Shown piece by piece: positions 18,175 through 25,668 of a DNA stretch of 64,000 nucleotides. The stretch lies in the NCBI GenBank assembly GCA_030426085.1, contig JAUHYW010000010.1, positions 108,969-172,968 on the forward strand, written 5' to 3'. The DNA is from a bacterium. Its GTDB lineage: Bacteria; Myxococcota_A; Bradymonadia; UBA7976; UBA1532. A program made the position numbers and the translations under genes. Every line of letters starts with the position of its first letter. The stretch's first letter is position 1. The notes under the pieces were generated by a model, which saw only the letters and a list, made by a program, of their open reading frames with translations, did no database searches and was not told where the DNA came from.

Positions 18175-19238
18175 TCGGCGAGCGCTCCGCTGCGTCGGAT
18201 GTCGAGCGTGGCGCAGTGGATCGCACCGCCAAACGGGTAGACGTTGTCGAACGCGATCGGGATCGGCACGAAGCCCCAATCGCGCAGGAACTCAATCGTC
18301 GGGATCTGCTGCTGCTCGACGAAGACGTGCTTCTCGTCCAGCGAGAGCATGTTCATCGACAGCCAGTCGCTGCAGAACGAGAACGGCGATGGCTCCGCGA
18401 CCGGCACCGGGCGTGGGGCCGGGCGAACGTCCCAGCCATCGAGGATCGGCGGCAACCGGGCGACGTAGTCGGGATTGATGATGGCCTTGCCCGGGGCCAG
18501 CGGCACGAAGGTCGTATCGATGTGGTACGGCACGGTGCACTTCGATTCGACGAGGTGCAGCCGGTAGTCGGGGCCGAGGTGGTTCTGCAGCCAGTCGATG
18601 CCCGGTTCGTTGGTCAGAAAGCTCTTCTGGCCGATGATATCGCGCCCACAACGCATGAAGTCGGCGGCGTCGAAGACCGGCTCGGAGTCGGTGATCGGGA
18701 ACCGGACCGGCTCACCCTCTTTGTTCGGCTCGAAGCCGGGCACGAAGAGGTCGGGTCCGATGAGGGGCGCGGGCGCCGCGCACCACCGCGCCCCCTGGCG
18801 CCCGTATTGCCGGAACAGGTGGCGATAGCACTGCGCTTCGAAACGACGGCCCCTGCGGGGGGTTGGGGCCTCGATGATCCGGTCGCCGATGACGAGCACC
18901 AGGTCGCGGGGGTTGGCGCAGTTGAAGCCGCTGGGCCACTGCCAGTCGGGGGTCCCATAGGCCTCGCCGAAGTCGATGGGCTCGGGCCGCCGGACGACGA
19001 CCCCTTCACTGTGCAGGAGCTCGACAAAGGCCTCGAGTTGTAGGGTCGCTCGCTCGATGTGGTCGGCGGGGAACGGCTTGCCCTGAAGGGCATGGGCCAG
19101 CGGGTACTTGTCGGGTGTCAGGTAGGCCCGGTCGATCTCGTCCCACACCCGGTGTCGTGCGCCGACAGCCCGGCCGACGATCACCTCTTCCAGCCGGGTC
19201 CACTCGTCGTGGCTCGAAACAGGGGAGCTCTCTCTCAT
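18165..19238 (-). CDS. amidinotransferase (glycine amidinotransferase-like)
   Basis: A 357-aa protein starting at the minus-strand ATG at 19236-19238. It matches the arginine:glycine amidinotransferase family (AGAT, StrB, CyrA, SxtG): opening SSHDEWTRLEEVIVG, then TPDWQWPSGFNCANPRDLVLVIGDRIIEAP, CTVPYHIDTTFVPL, and the catalytic-cysteine segment GGAIHCATLDIRR (His341, Cys342). These enzymes move an amidino group from arginine to an amine acceptor through a Cys-amidino intermediate. It is convergent with the ten-gene operon and presumably installs a guanidino group on its substrate. Length is close to bacterial family members. Confidence 0.87.
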   Translation of the reverse strand: MRESSPVSSHDEWTRLEEVIVGRAVGARHRVWDEIDRAYLTPDKYPLAHALQGKPFPADHIERATLQLEAFVELLHSEGVVVRRPEPIDFGEAYGTPDWQWPSGFNCANPRDLVLVIGDRIIEAPTPRRGRRFEAQCYRHLFRQYGRQGARWCAAPAPLIGPDLFVPGFEPNKEGEPVRFPITDSEPVFDAADFMRCGRDIIGQKSFLTNEPGIDWLQNHLGPDYRLHLVESKCTVPYHIDTTFVPLAPGKAIINPDYVARLPPILDGWDVRPAPRPVPVAEPSPFSFCSDWLSMNMLSLDEKHVFVEQQQIPTIEFLRDWGFVPIPIAFDNVYPFGGAIHCATLDIRRSGALADYF

Positions 19239-19656
19239 GTCCTCTTGCTCGCTTGCTCGGGGTGTCTGGGTGCGGGCCCTCTGGACCCCCGCCGGATGAT
19301 CAATCCCGGCGCGTGGGCCTTGCAGTCGCCGCAGCGCACCAGCGACGCCAACCGCACGTCGCGACCGGCCGGCAGCTTCGGCGGGGTCATCAAAGCACAT
19401 CCAGTCGCCATCGTCGCCGATTGGCCGACTCGGCCGCAACAGCGGCTCGCCAGGCTGGGTGAGGTCGGCGACGGCGAAGAGCCCTCGTCGTCGGCCTCGA
19501 AGCCATCGGTCATCTCGAGCGTTCGCCTGCTGTACGTCCGCGCCCTCTTCGTCGACGCACCTCGTGGGATGCTGGGCGCTGCGCGGCGCAACGGGCCTGC
19601 GCCCCGTCGGGCGATCCCACGCCCTCGGTCGTTCGACTTGTTTCGCGCCGGTCCCT
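19239..19656. other. intergenic region, no gene supported
   Basis: About 420 bases between the amidinotransferase start and the hydrolase stub. It is the upstream region of both and should contain the amidinotransferase promoter. Open frames on both strands read as unstructured Arg/Pro/Gly-rich sequence without family resemblance, so I do not call a gene. No strong hairpin or repeat is visible. Confidence 0.4.
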
Positions 19657-19668
19657 ATGCTGCCCCCC

Positions 19669-19905
19669 ATGGTCGAACCCCTCACACTGGTCGTCGTCGC
19701 CGCGGGTGGATACGGCGCCGCCCGCAGCCTGGCCTCGTTCGCCGCCCGGACCTACCAGTCGCCCACCGACGGCCCCGGTCGCCCGCCGATGGAGCGGGTC
19801 TGGGCCCGCACCGCCGATGGCTGGCGGCTGTCGGCCGATCACCACCGCCCGGCGGGCGATCCCCGGGCCACGGTGGTGCTGTGCCACGGGCTGGGCATCA
19901 ACCGG
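19669..19905 (+). pseudogene. alpha/beta hydrolase, N-terminal stub
   Basis: The ATG at 19669 (or in-frame ATG 19657) begins a membrane-anchored hydrolase: VEPLTLVVVAAGGYGAARSLASF, then VWARTADGWRLSADHHRPAGDPRATVVLCHGLGINR. CHGLGINR is the oxyanion-hole region of alpha/beta hydrolases. After codon 79 the family pattern stops, and the same bases read on the other strand as an IS66 transposase fragment. About three quarters of the gene, including the nucleophile Ser, is missing. This is a junction left by IS insertion and deletion. Confidence 0.7.
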
Positions 19906-20060
19906 GCGCCGCTCGGAACGTGGACCGAAGAGCATCCGGCTGCGCTCGGCGAGCTGGCTCTGCAGCTTGCTCAGCTCGGCTTCGAGTTCGGCCGCGCGGT
20001 CGGTCCCGCGGGCCTCGGCCAGCTCGGCGGTCAGCTCGGCCCGGGTGAGCGTGACCGCGG
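19906..20060 (-). pseudogene. IS66 tnpC, N-terminal fragment
   Basis: The minus frame reads ELEAELSKLQSQLAERSRMLFGPRSERRP, the coiled-coil/zinc-region start of IS66 TnpC (LFGPRSER is characteristic). It ends at the junction with the hydrolase stub. Start coordinate approximate. Confidence 0.6.
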
Positions 20061-20309
20061 AGCCGTGGCGCGCTGCCACAGCGAGGCGAAGCGGCCGCGG
20101 GCCAGGCGCTTGTGGTAGATGCACAGCCCGGTGCCGTCGAAGTGCAGCACCTTGGCGCTGGTGCGCTTGGCGTTCGTGAACAAGTACAGCGCGCCGTCGA
20201 GCGGGTCGCGGCCGAGGTGGCGGGCGACGAGGGCGTAGAGACCGTTGAAGCCATTGCGTAGGTCGACCGGCGCGGGGAAAGCGAAGACGGCGCCGCGGGT
20301 CGGGATCAT
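20031..20309 (-). pseudogene. IS66 tnpB (Orf2), frameshifted near its C-terminus
   Basis: A 92-codon frame starting at the minus ATG at 20307-20309. It has the IS66 Orf2 pattern: FPAPVDLRNGFNGLYALV, DPLDGALYLFTNAKR, TGLCIYHKRLARGRFASLW. After LWQR the family end (HGSAVTLTRAEL) continues in another frame, so an indel has occurred near 20080 and this frame ends prematurely at about 92 of roughly 115 residues. Confidence 0.75.
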
Positions 20310-20452
20310 GGCAGCGTCTGCAGCAGCGCAAGTAGGTCGGGCAGCGCGAGGCCTTCGATGCGCCAGCCGCCGGGGGAGAGGAGCACGAGCCGAGCACTGC
20401 CATGCGTACAGTTCGTCGGTTGGGACCATTCGTCGCTGAGTCGAACGGGCAA
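20306..20452 (-). pseudogene. IS66 tnpA, C-terminal fragment
   Basis: The minus frame reads LPVRLSDEWSQPT..., then SARLVLLSPGGWRIEG and LALPDLLALLQTLP, a typical IS66 Orf1 C-terminus. Its TGA overlaps the tnpB ATG (ATGA). The 5' part is absent; the sequence begins exactly at the inner boundary of the ISKra4 left end. Confidence 0.65.
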
Positions 20453-22017
20453 GGGTGCGGATCCGCCAAGGCGGATGCAGCTTGATAGATCGACATCAAC
20501 GAGAGGACAGATTGGCCGCCTGACCGCTTAGCCGAAGTGCTTGAAAAACCGGCCAATGGAAATTTGGCACGAATTCGACCTGCGCGCTACTCCCGAGTTC
20601 GGTGAACTCCAGGCCCTGATGGACGCGAGGGCGATGGTGCCGGCGGACGAGGCGGCAAGGACTCAACCAGACTTCGAGCGCGCGTTTTACGCGGGGCTGA
20701 TGCGGCTCGGCCGGGCGGGGATGACCATGGATCTGGAGCGGCTGGACGTAGACGCCGACGGCGTCGAGGTCGACGGTGAGCGCTTTCGTCGGCGAGCCGG
20801 GAAGACGTCGGGCCACTACATGACCTCGATGGGCAAGGTCGAGGTGCAGCGGAGCACCTACCGGGCGCGGGGCGGGCACGGCGGCCGAACCATCGCGCCG
20901 CTCGAGCTGCGCCTCGGGCTGGTCGACGGGCACTGGACGCTGGCAGCGGCCGAGATCGGCCTGGCATTCATGGCGGCGGTGCCTTCGGAGGCCTCGGCGT
21001 CGCTGTTGGAGATGATCGGCGGGATGTGCCCGTCAGCAAGCCACCTCGACCGCCTGCCCAAGCGCATCAACGAGGTGTGGGAGACACACCGGGAAGTGCT
21101 CGAAGAGGCGGTCCGGGAGTCGGCGAAGACCGACCTGCCTTCCGTCGAAGAGGTCGCGCGGTTAGCAGTGAGCCTCGACGGCATCATGGTGCCGATGAAG
21201 GACGCTCCGCGCGAGCGTTCGCCGAACAAGCAGGCGTCGGGGCCCAAGGGTCACCGCGAGGTCGGTTGTGCGAGCCTGACGCTGTATGACGCCGAGGGAA
21301 AGCGGCTGCACACGATCCGGTTCGGCCGGATGCCCGAGAAGCACAAGGTGACGCTACATCGCCAGATGCAGGCCGAACTGGACAGTCTGATCGAGCGGTA
21401 TCCCTCTGCGTCGCTCGCGGTGATCGCCGACGGCGCCCCAGACAACTGGCGCATCCTCGATGCCATCGCCGACGAGACCGGGCGGTCCTTCGACCGGGTG
21501 CTCGACTACTGGCACGCCGTCGAGCACTTCGACCTCGCGTTGAGGAAGGCCCGCGTGTCCAAGAAGGCACGCAGCGAGTGGCGCCGCGCCGTGCGCGAGG
21601 ACGAGAACGGCGTCGAGCGCCTCATCACCGAACTTGGCGCCCACGTCGCCAAGAGCACCGGCAACCGACGCGTGGTCATCGAGCGTGAGTTCGAGTATCT
21701 CGTCAAGCACGCCGACCGCATGGACTACCCTCGCCTGGCGGCCGAGGGATCCCATCGGCAGTGGCGTGCAGGAGGGGGTGTGCAAGTCGCTCGTCGCCGA
21801 TCGGATGAAGTGCTCGGGGATGACATGGCTACAGGCCGGCGGTCAGGCGATCCTGACCTCACGCGGCTGGGCGCAGTCGGGTCGACTCAGCCATGCGTGG
21901 CAGGCGCTCCGTACTGTGCTGGTGCGAGAGGTCGACATCGACGTCAGCAACGAGCGCAAGAAGCCCACATGGCCCGCCGCAGCGTGAAGCTGGATCCGCC
22001 ATGGCGGATGCGCACCC
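20453..22017 (+). mobile_element. ISKra4-family insertion sequence (1565 bp)
   Basis: The ends are imperfect inverted repeats of about 31 bp beginning GGGTGCG: 20453-20483 and the reverse complement of 21987-22017, with four mismatches. Each contains a short internal palindrome (ATCCGCC/GGCGGAT). GGG termini and 9-bp target duplications are known for the ISKra4 family. The right flank is ATCGTCGAA, matching 7145-7153. The immediate left flank is IS66 tnpA sequence (AACGGGCAA) and does not match, so the element is not in a simple insertion context. Confidence 0.85.
20556..21987 (+). pseudogene. ISKra4-family transposase, frameshifted
   Basis: The ATG at 20556 begins MEIWHEFDLRATPEFGELQ, followed by the DDE domain of ISKra4 transposases (SLDGIMVPMKD, LAVIADGAPDNWRILD, VLDYWHAVEHF). 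Near 21746 the frame changes: the conserved C-terminal segment IGSGVQEGVCKSLVADRMK, GMTWLQAGGQAILTLR-like and AWQAL lies in the +1 frame and ends at 21987. Removing a single G from the GGG at this point restores the consensus reading AEDPIGSG. Without correction the protein runs on to 22037 with a nonsense tail and lacks the conserved C-terminus, so the transposase is probably inactive (or the indel is a sequence error). Confidence 0.85.
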
Positions 22018-22026
22018 ATCGTCGAA
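22018..22026. repeat. 9-bp direct repeat ATCGTCGAA, right copy
   Basis: It directly abuts the CCC terminus of the ISKra4-type element at 22017 and is identical to 7145-7153. In the DUF4276 frame it encodes IVE, followed immediately by GHGE. Confidence 0.8.
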
Positions 22027-22599
22027 GGGCACGGTGAGGTGTCATCGGTCCCCATCCTGCTGCGTCGTATCGCTGCCCGCGAATCGACGAGCGTGACGTG
22101 CCCCCGCCCGATCCGGATCCCTCGAAGCCGGATCGTCAAACGCCCGGACGCGCTGCGCAGCGCGGTCGATCTGGCGGTGGGCATGCAGGGCGGCGGGCCG
22201 GGTGGAGTCCTGGTGCTCATCGACGCCGACACCGATCCCCCGTGCAGCCTCGGCCCCGAGCTGCAAAGCCGGGTCTCGGCCCACCGACCGGATCGGCGCG
22301 TGAGGGTCGCCCTCGCGGTGGCCGAGTACGAGGCGTGGTTCCTCGCCGCCGCGCGTTCTCTGGCCGGCGCGCGGGGCTTGCCGGCCGATCTGATGCCACC
22401 TGCCGAGCCCGAGTCCATCCGCGATGCCAAGGGATGGCTCAGTCAGAGGATGACGCCGGTCGAGCCCTCCGGCTACAGTCCGACCATTCACCAGCCGTCG
22501 TTCACGTCCCGGTTCAGCTTGGACGAGGCGCTCAACACCCGGTCGTTCCGCAAGCTCTACAAAGAGGCGCGCCGCCTGCTCACCCGGCCGGGTGGCTGA
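22018..22599 (+). pseudogene. DUF4276 gene, main 3' fragment without start codon
   Basis: The frame reads IVEGHGEVSSVPILLRRIA from 22018, then GGVLVLIDADTDPP (acidic metal-site-like region), VAVAEYEAWFLAAA and ALNTRSFRKLYKEA, all typical of DUF4276. Upstream in frame there is only IS terminus and a TGA at 21985; no start precedes the signature. An internal ATG at 22039 would remove IVEGHGE. The missing start is at 7118 behind the AAA ATPase. The fragment keeps 190 residues after the shared codons. It is considered a pseudogene unless translated from an IS-supplied signal. Confidence 0.87.
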
Positions 22600-22618
22600 G
22601 GGCTCGGGCCGACGCGTC

Positions 22619-23317
22619 CTACCGTACGATCTCACCCATCGGGATCCGCATGGTGCGGCTCGACAGACGCCGGCCACGACCGCGCGGCTTGATGTAGAAC
22701 CGGACGTCGGCGAATCGCCCGGCGGGGTCGACCGCGATCACCTTGCCCCGGCGGTCGCCGGACGCGCGGCGGATGGTGACCGCCCGACCGACGAGCGGGT
22801 GCTCGGCTGTCGGCTGCGGCTTCGGGCGGGGCACGATGACGTCTCGCCGGGGGACGCGCAGCGTGCGGGTGGACAACCGGGCCCGGCGGCCGCGCTGCTT
22901 GATGTGGAGGCGCACGCTGACGACCGCCCCCGACGGATCGACGGCGGTCACCCGACCCCGGCGCACGCCCGACGCGCGGCGGACGGTCACGGTCGAGCCG
23001 ACAGTCGGCGGGGGCGGCGCAGGGCGAGGCTGCGGGCGGGACCGGCGTGGCGGACCGGGCGGCTTGGCGGTCGGCGGCTTCGGGGGGCGTGGTCTCTCGG
23101 CCGTCCGGGGTTCGGGGGGCGGGCGGCTGCGCAGCCGCTTGATCTCGGCGTAGGCCGCGTTGAGCGCCTGGGCCTCGGCGGTGGTGGCGTGGATCTCGGG
23201 GGCGTCGGCGTCGCCGAAGCGGTCGGGGTGCACCGCGCGCATGCGGCGCAACCAGGCCGAGCGCACGTCGCGGTCGGACGCGTCGGGGCTGACGCCGAGC
23301 TGTTCGTAGGGGGTCAT
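22619..23317 (-). CDS. J-domain protein with two C-terminal tandem repeats
   Basis: A 232-aa protein. Residues 1-62 form a DnaJ domain with HPD at 30-32 (MTPYEQLGVSPDASDRDVRSAW). A Pro/Arg-rich linker (about 65-105) follows. The C-terminus is two copies of a unit of about 50 residues (about 108-161 and 177-230) sharing RRASGxRRGxVxAVDPxG, VRxxIKxRGRxxRLSxRTxRxP. The repeats are basic and strand-like, similar in feel to KOW or SH3-like modules, but I do not recognise them. It is presumably a co-chaperone recruiting DnaK to whatever the repeats bind. It converges on the DUF4276 fragment with about 20 bp between. Confidence 0.85.
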   Translation of the reverse strand: MTPYEQLGVSPDASDRDVRSAWLRRMRAVHPDRFGDADAPEIHATTAEAQALNAAYAEIKRLRSRPPPEPRTAERPRPPKPPTAKPPGPPRRSRPQPRPAPPPPTVGSTVTVRRASGVRRGRVTAVDPSGAVVSVRLHIKQRGRRARLSTRTLRVPRRDVIVPRPKPQPTAEHPLVGRAVTIRRASGDRRGKVIAVDPAGRFADVRFYIKPRGRGRRLSSRTMRIPMGEIVR

Positions 23318-23364
23318 GTCGGTCGCCTCGTATCGGATTCGCAGGCCGAATCATAACCGATCGG

Positions 23365-23721
23365 TCAGGCTCCGAGAAGCAGGGCGCCGAGGGTCAGCTC
23401 CATCAGGGCGAGGGCGAGCATGAGCGGGTGCAGGCCGCGCTCGACGATCGCCGAGATCAGCCGGCCGGCGGCCATGCCGAAGAGCGCGAGGGCCAGGGTG
23501 AGGCAGATCCCGGCGCGCAGCGCCGGGTCGTCGGCGGTGTAGACCAACAGGCTGCCCATCGCGACGCCGAAGCCGCCGTAGACCGCCCGGATCTCGTTGA
23601 TGCCCCGGCGGGGGCTCGCGTCGAGGCCCACGAGGCGGGCGAGCCGCTGCGGCGCGCTCAGGGCGAGGGCGCCCATGCCGATGAAGAAGATCGCGACGGC
23701 GGTGATGGCGGGTGATGGCAT
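23365..23721 (-). CDS. DUF4345-like small membrane protein
   Basis: A 118-aa protein starting at the minus ATG at 23719-23721; upstream codons in frame are repeat-derived and are not used. It has four predicted membrane helices (AITAVAIFFIGMGALAL; GVAMGSLLVYTA; AGICLTLALALFGMAAGRLIS; LMLALALMELTLGALLLG). The stretch GLDASPRRGINEIRAVYGGFGVAMG is the DUF4345 signature. Function is unknown for the family. A tandem 10-bp repeat lies directly upstream. Confidence 0.75.
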   Translation of the reverse strand: MPSPAITAVAIFFIGMGALALSAPQRLARLVGLDASPRRGINEIRAVYGGFGVAMGSLLVYTADDPALRAGICLTLALALFGMAAGRLISAIVERGLHPLMLALALMELTLGALLLGA

Positions 23722-23730
23722 GGCATCATG

Positions 23731-23770
23731 GCTCGGGGTGGCTCGGGGTGGCTCGGGGTGGCTCGGGGTG
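23731..23770. repeat. tandem repeat, 4 x GCTCGGGGTG
   Basis: Four perfect copies of a 10-bp unit in the gap between the DUF4345 gene and the FGE-domain gene. It lies upstream of the former on the minus strand (reverse complement CACCCCGAGC). Confidence 0.95.
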
Positions 23771-23817
23771 GCACCGGCGCCAGGCATGGCGCGCTGCCGG
23801 GGATGACTCGCCGGCGG

Positions 23818-24807
23818 TCAGCGGGCGGGCACGTTGCGCACGGCGCGCAGGCCGACGTCGTTGCGTCGCTGGGCGGTGAAGTCGTTCTGGCGAGCGGCCG
23901 AGCGGCACAGCTCGTGGCCGCTGTTCCACCCGCAGCCGCGGATGACCTGGGTGTCGCCCATCTCGGGGCCCCGGGGGTCTTCGACCGGGTCGTCGGGGTC
24001 GCCGAAGAAGCCGTAGTTGCGGGCGTAGATGTCCCAGGTCCACTCGAAGACGTTGCCGTACATGTCGTAGACGCCCCACGGGCTGGGGTCCTTGCTGGCG
24101 ATGGGCCGGGTGCGCTGGCGGGCGGTGCCGAAGTACCACGCGAGGTCGTCGAGGCGGCCGTGCACCCGGCCCTCGGTGCCGGCCCGGGCGGCGTACTCCC
24201 ACTCGGCCTCGGTCGGCAGGCGGTAGCCGTCGCACTCGTCGAGCCACTCGACCTCGACGCAGCGGTAGCCGCCGAGGCAGCGGTCGCGGCCCGCTTCGCA
24301 TCCGCTGCCGATGGTGCCGGTGCAGCCTTCGAGGGTGTAGCACGGCGAGAGGCCGTCCGCTTCGCTGCGCGCGTTGAGCCAGGCCAGCGCTTCGTACCAG
24401 GTGATGCGCTCGACGGGGCGCTCTTCGCAGGGTTCGAAGGGGCAGCCTTCACCGCCCTCGCTGAACCACGAGGGGTTGTCGCCCATCAGCTCGACCCATT
24501 GCCGCTGGGTGACCTCGTGGATCGCCATCATGAACGGGCGGGTGATGGTCACCGCGTGGCGGTCCTCGTCGGGACCCCGGGGGCGGTCGTCTTCGGCGGT
24601 GCCCATGTAGAAGGTGCCCGGCCCGATGCAGACGAAGTCGGTGGGGATCTCGACGCCGTCGCAGGTCGGCAGGGCGGGGCCGGCGTCGATCGCGGCGTCG
24701 ACGACGGCGTCGGGTTCGGCGGCGCCGCCGGTGTCGTCGCAGCCGGCGAGGGCGGCGAGGGCGGCGACGAGGATCACCGGCGTCGGCGCGGTTCGGGTCG
24801 TGGTCAT
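23818..24807 (-). CDS. FGE-sulfatase (SUMF1)-domain lipoprotein
   Basis: A 329-aa protein. The signal is VILVAALAALAGC with lipidated Cys23, followed by a short acidic linker. The rest is a formylglycine-generating-enzyme-like domain: GTFYMGT, HAVTITRPFMMAIHEVTQRQW, NPSWF, PVERITWYEALAWLNARS, YRLPTEAEWEYAARAGTEG, YDMYGNVFEWTWD, VIRGCGWNSG and VGLRAVRNV. It also has several extra Cys pairs (CPFEPCEE, CYTLEGCTG, CLGGYRCVE). Secreted lipoproteins of this type in myxobacteria are usually not sulfatase activators; the domain is probably used for binding or another modification. Whether the paired active-site cysteines of true FGE are present is uncertain. Confidence 0.85.
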   Translation of the reverse strand: MTTTRTAPTPVILVAALAALAGCDDTGGAAEPDAVVDAAIDAGPALPTCDGVEIPTDFVCIGPGTFYMGTAEDDRPRGPDEDRHAVTITRPFMMAIHEVTQRQWVELMGDNPSWFSEGGEGCPFEPCEERPVERITWYEALAWLNARSEADGLSPCYTLEGCTGTIGSGCEAGRDRCLGGYRCVEVEWLDECDGYRLPTEAEWEYAARAGTEGRVHGRLDDLAWYFGTARQRTRPIASKDPSPWGVYDMYGNVFEWTWDIYARNYGFFGDPDDPVEDPRGPEMGDTQVIRGCGWNSGHELCRSAARQNDFTAQRRNDVGLRAVRNVPAR

Positions 24808-24846
24808 CGGTGCGTCTCCGGTACGGGGCGCTGCCCGGATGCGCCG

Positions 24847-25668
24847 TCAGCCCTCGCTGGCGGCGAAGTGGTCGAGCAGCGCCCGGCTGATCTCGGGGCC
24901 TTTCTGGCGGATGACGCCATGCCCCGCGTCGTCGAATGTGATCAGGCGGCTGCCTGGGATCAGTCGGTGCAGCCGGTGGCTCTCCCGGGGGTGGATCACG
25001 ACGTCGTGCGGCGCCGCGATGACGAGGGTCGGGGTGTCGATCCGGTGCAGGCGATGGGCGGTGCGGTGGCCCATGACCGCCGAGAGCTGGGAGAGCAGAT
25101 AGCGGCGGGGGATCGCCTTGAACTGCGTCCGCAGGCGGCGGCGCAGGTCGTGGCGGTCGATGCGGGCGAGGTGTTCGGCGGGGAACAGCAGCCGCTCGAG
25201 CGCAGCCACCCGCCCCCGGCCGGGCAGCACCGCGACCCGCGCGAAGCGGGCGATGCCCGGCGGACGCGGCAGGCGCGGGCGGCGTCCGCCGGCGTGGGTC
25301 ACGATGAGGCTGAGGCTGATCAGGCGCTCGGGGAAGGTCAGCGCGACATGCTGGGCGATCATGCCGCCCATGGAGACGCCGACGACGTGGGCCCGGTCCC
25401 AGCCGAGGTGGTCGAGCAGGCGGCGCACGTCTTCGGTGAACAGCGCCATCGAGTAGCGCCCCGGGCGGGCCCGGGTCCGGCCCACGCCCCGGTGGTCGAA
25501 CCACGCGACCGGGTGGTGGGCGGCGAGCGGGTCGATCTGGTTCTCCCAGCCCCGGCCCTCGGCGGCGAGCCCCATGATCAGCAGGACCGGCTGGCCGGGC
25601 CCCTCCCCCGCGGTCTCGTAGTGCAGCCGGACCGGCCCCGTCTCGCAGCGGAACTCGAGCAGCGGCAT
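24847..25668 (-). CDS. alpha/beta hydrolase
   Basis: A 273-aa protein with the classical fold: LLIMGLAAEGRGW (oxyanion hole), WFDHRGVGRT, the nucleophile elbow GVSMGGMIAQHVALTFPE, the acidic residue in TLVIAAPHDVVIHP, and His in FDDAGHGVI. It resembles 3-oxoadipate enol-lactone-hydrolase-like enzymes; the substrate is unknown. Its ATG overlaps the stop of the large kinase gene (shared base 25668), so the two are translationally coupled. Confidence 0.87.
   Translation of the reverse strand: MPLLEFRCETGPVRLHYETAGEGPGQPVLLIMGLAAEGRGWENQIDPLAAHHPVAWFDHRGVGRTRARPGRYSMALFTEDVRRLLDHLGWDRAHVVGVSMGGMIAQHVALTFPERLISLSLIVTHAGGRRPRLPRPPGIARFARVAVLPGRGRVAALERLLFPAEHLARIDRHDLRRRLRTQFKAIPRRYLLSQLSAVMGHRTAHRLHRIDTPTLVIAAPHDVVIHPRESHRLHRLIPGSRLITFDDAGHGVIRQKGPEISRALLDHFAASEG

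Larger units (their letters stand above)
19906..20452 (-). mobile_element. IS66-family remnant (tnpA 3' end, tnpB, tnpC 5' end)
   Basis: Three consecutive minus-strand fragments appear in the IS66 gene order tnpA-tnpB-tnpC. Both outer ends are cut: tnpA is interrupted by the ISKra4-type terminus at 20453, and tnpC ends at the hydrolase junction near 19906. No IS66 terminal repeats remain. tnpB also carries an internal frameshift. The remnant is non-functional. Confidence 0.75.
7154..22017. mobile_element. 14.9-kb inserted island interrupting the DUF4276 gene
   Basis: The interval is bounded by the 9-bp direct repeat; deleting it with one repeat copy restores an intact DUF4276 reading frame directly behind its ATPase. 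The cargo is an eleven-gene metabolic cluster (7260-19238). The right flank consists of a truncated hydrolase gene, an IS66 remnant and an ISKra4-family IS whose outer end coincides with the boundary. The left end (TGCCGCATAATGCGCA, an imperfect palindrome) does not match the ISKra4 inverted repeat, so the exact mechanism is unclear: a composite element that lost its left IS, or recombination through IS copies. The 106 bases from 7154 to the first gene hold no other recognisable feature. Confidence 0.75.

Noticed and set aside
22039..22599. DUF4276 called as an intact gene from ATG 22039
   Set aside because: This start lies inside the family and would delete the IVEGHGE signature; the real start is 15 kb away at 7118.
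23818..24807. True sulfatase-activating enzyme
   Set aside because: The domain is present but it is a lipoprotein with no sulfatase nearby, so only the domain is claimed.
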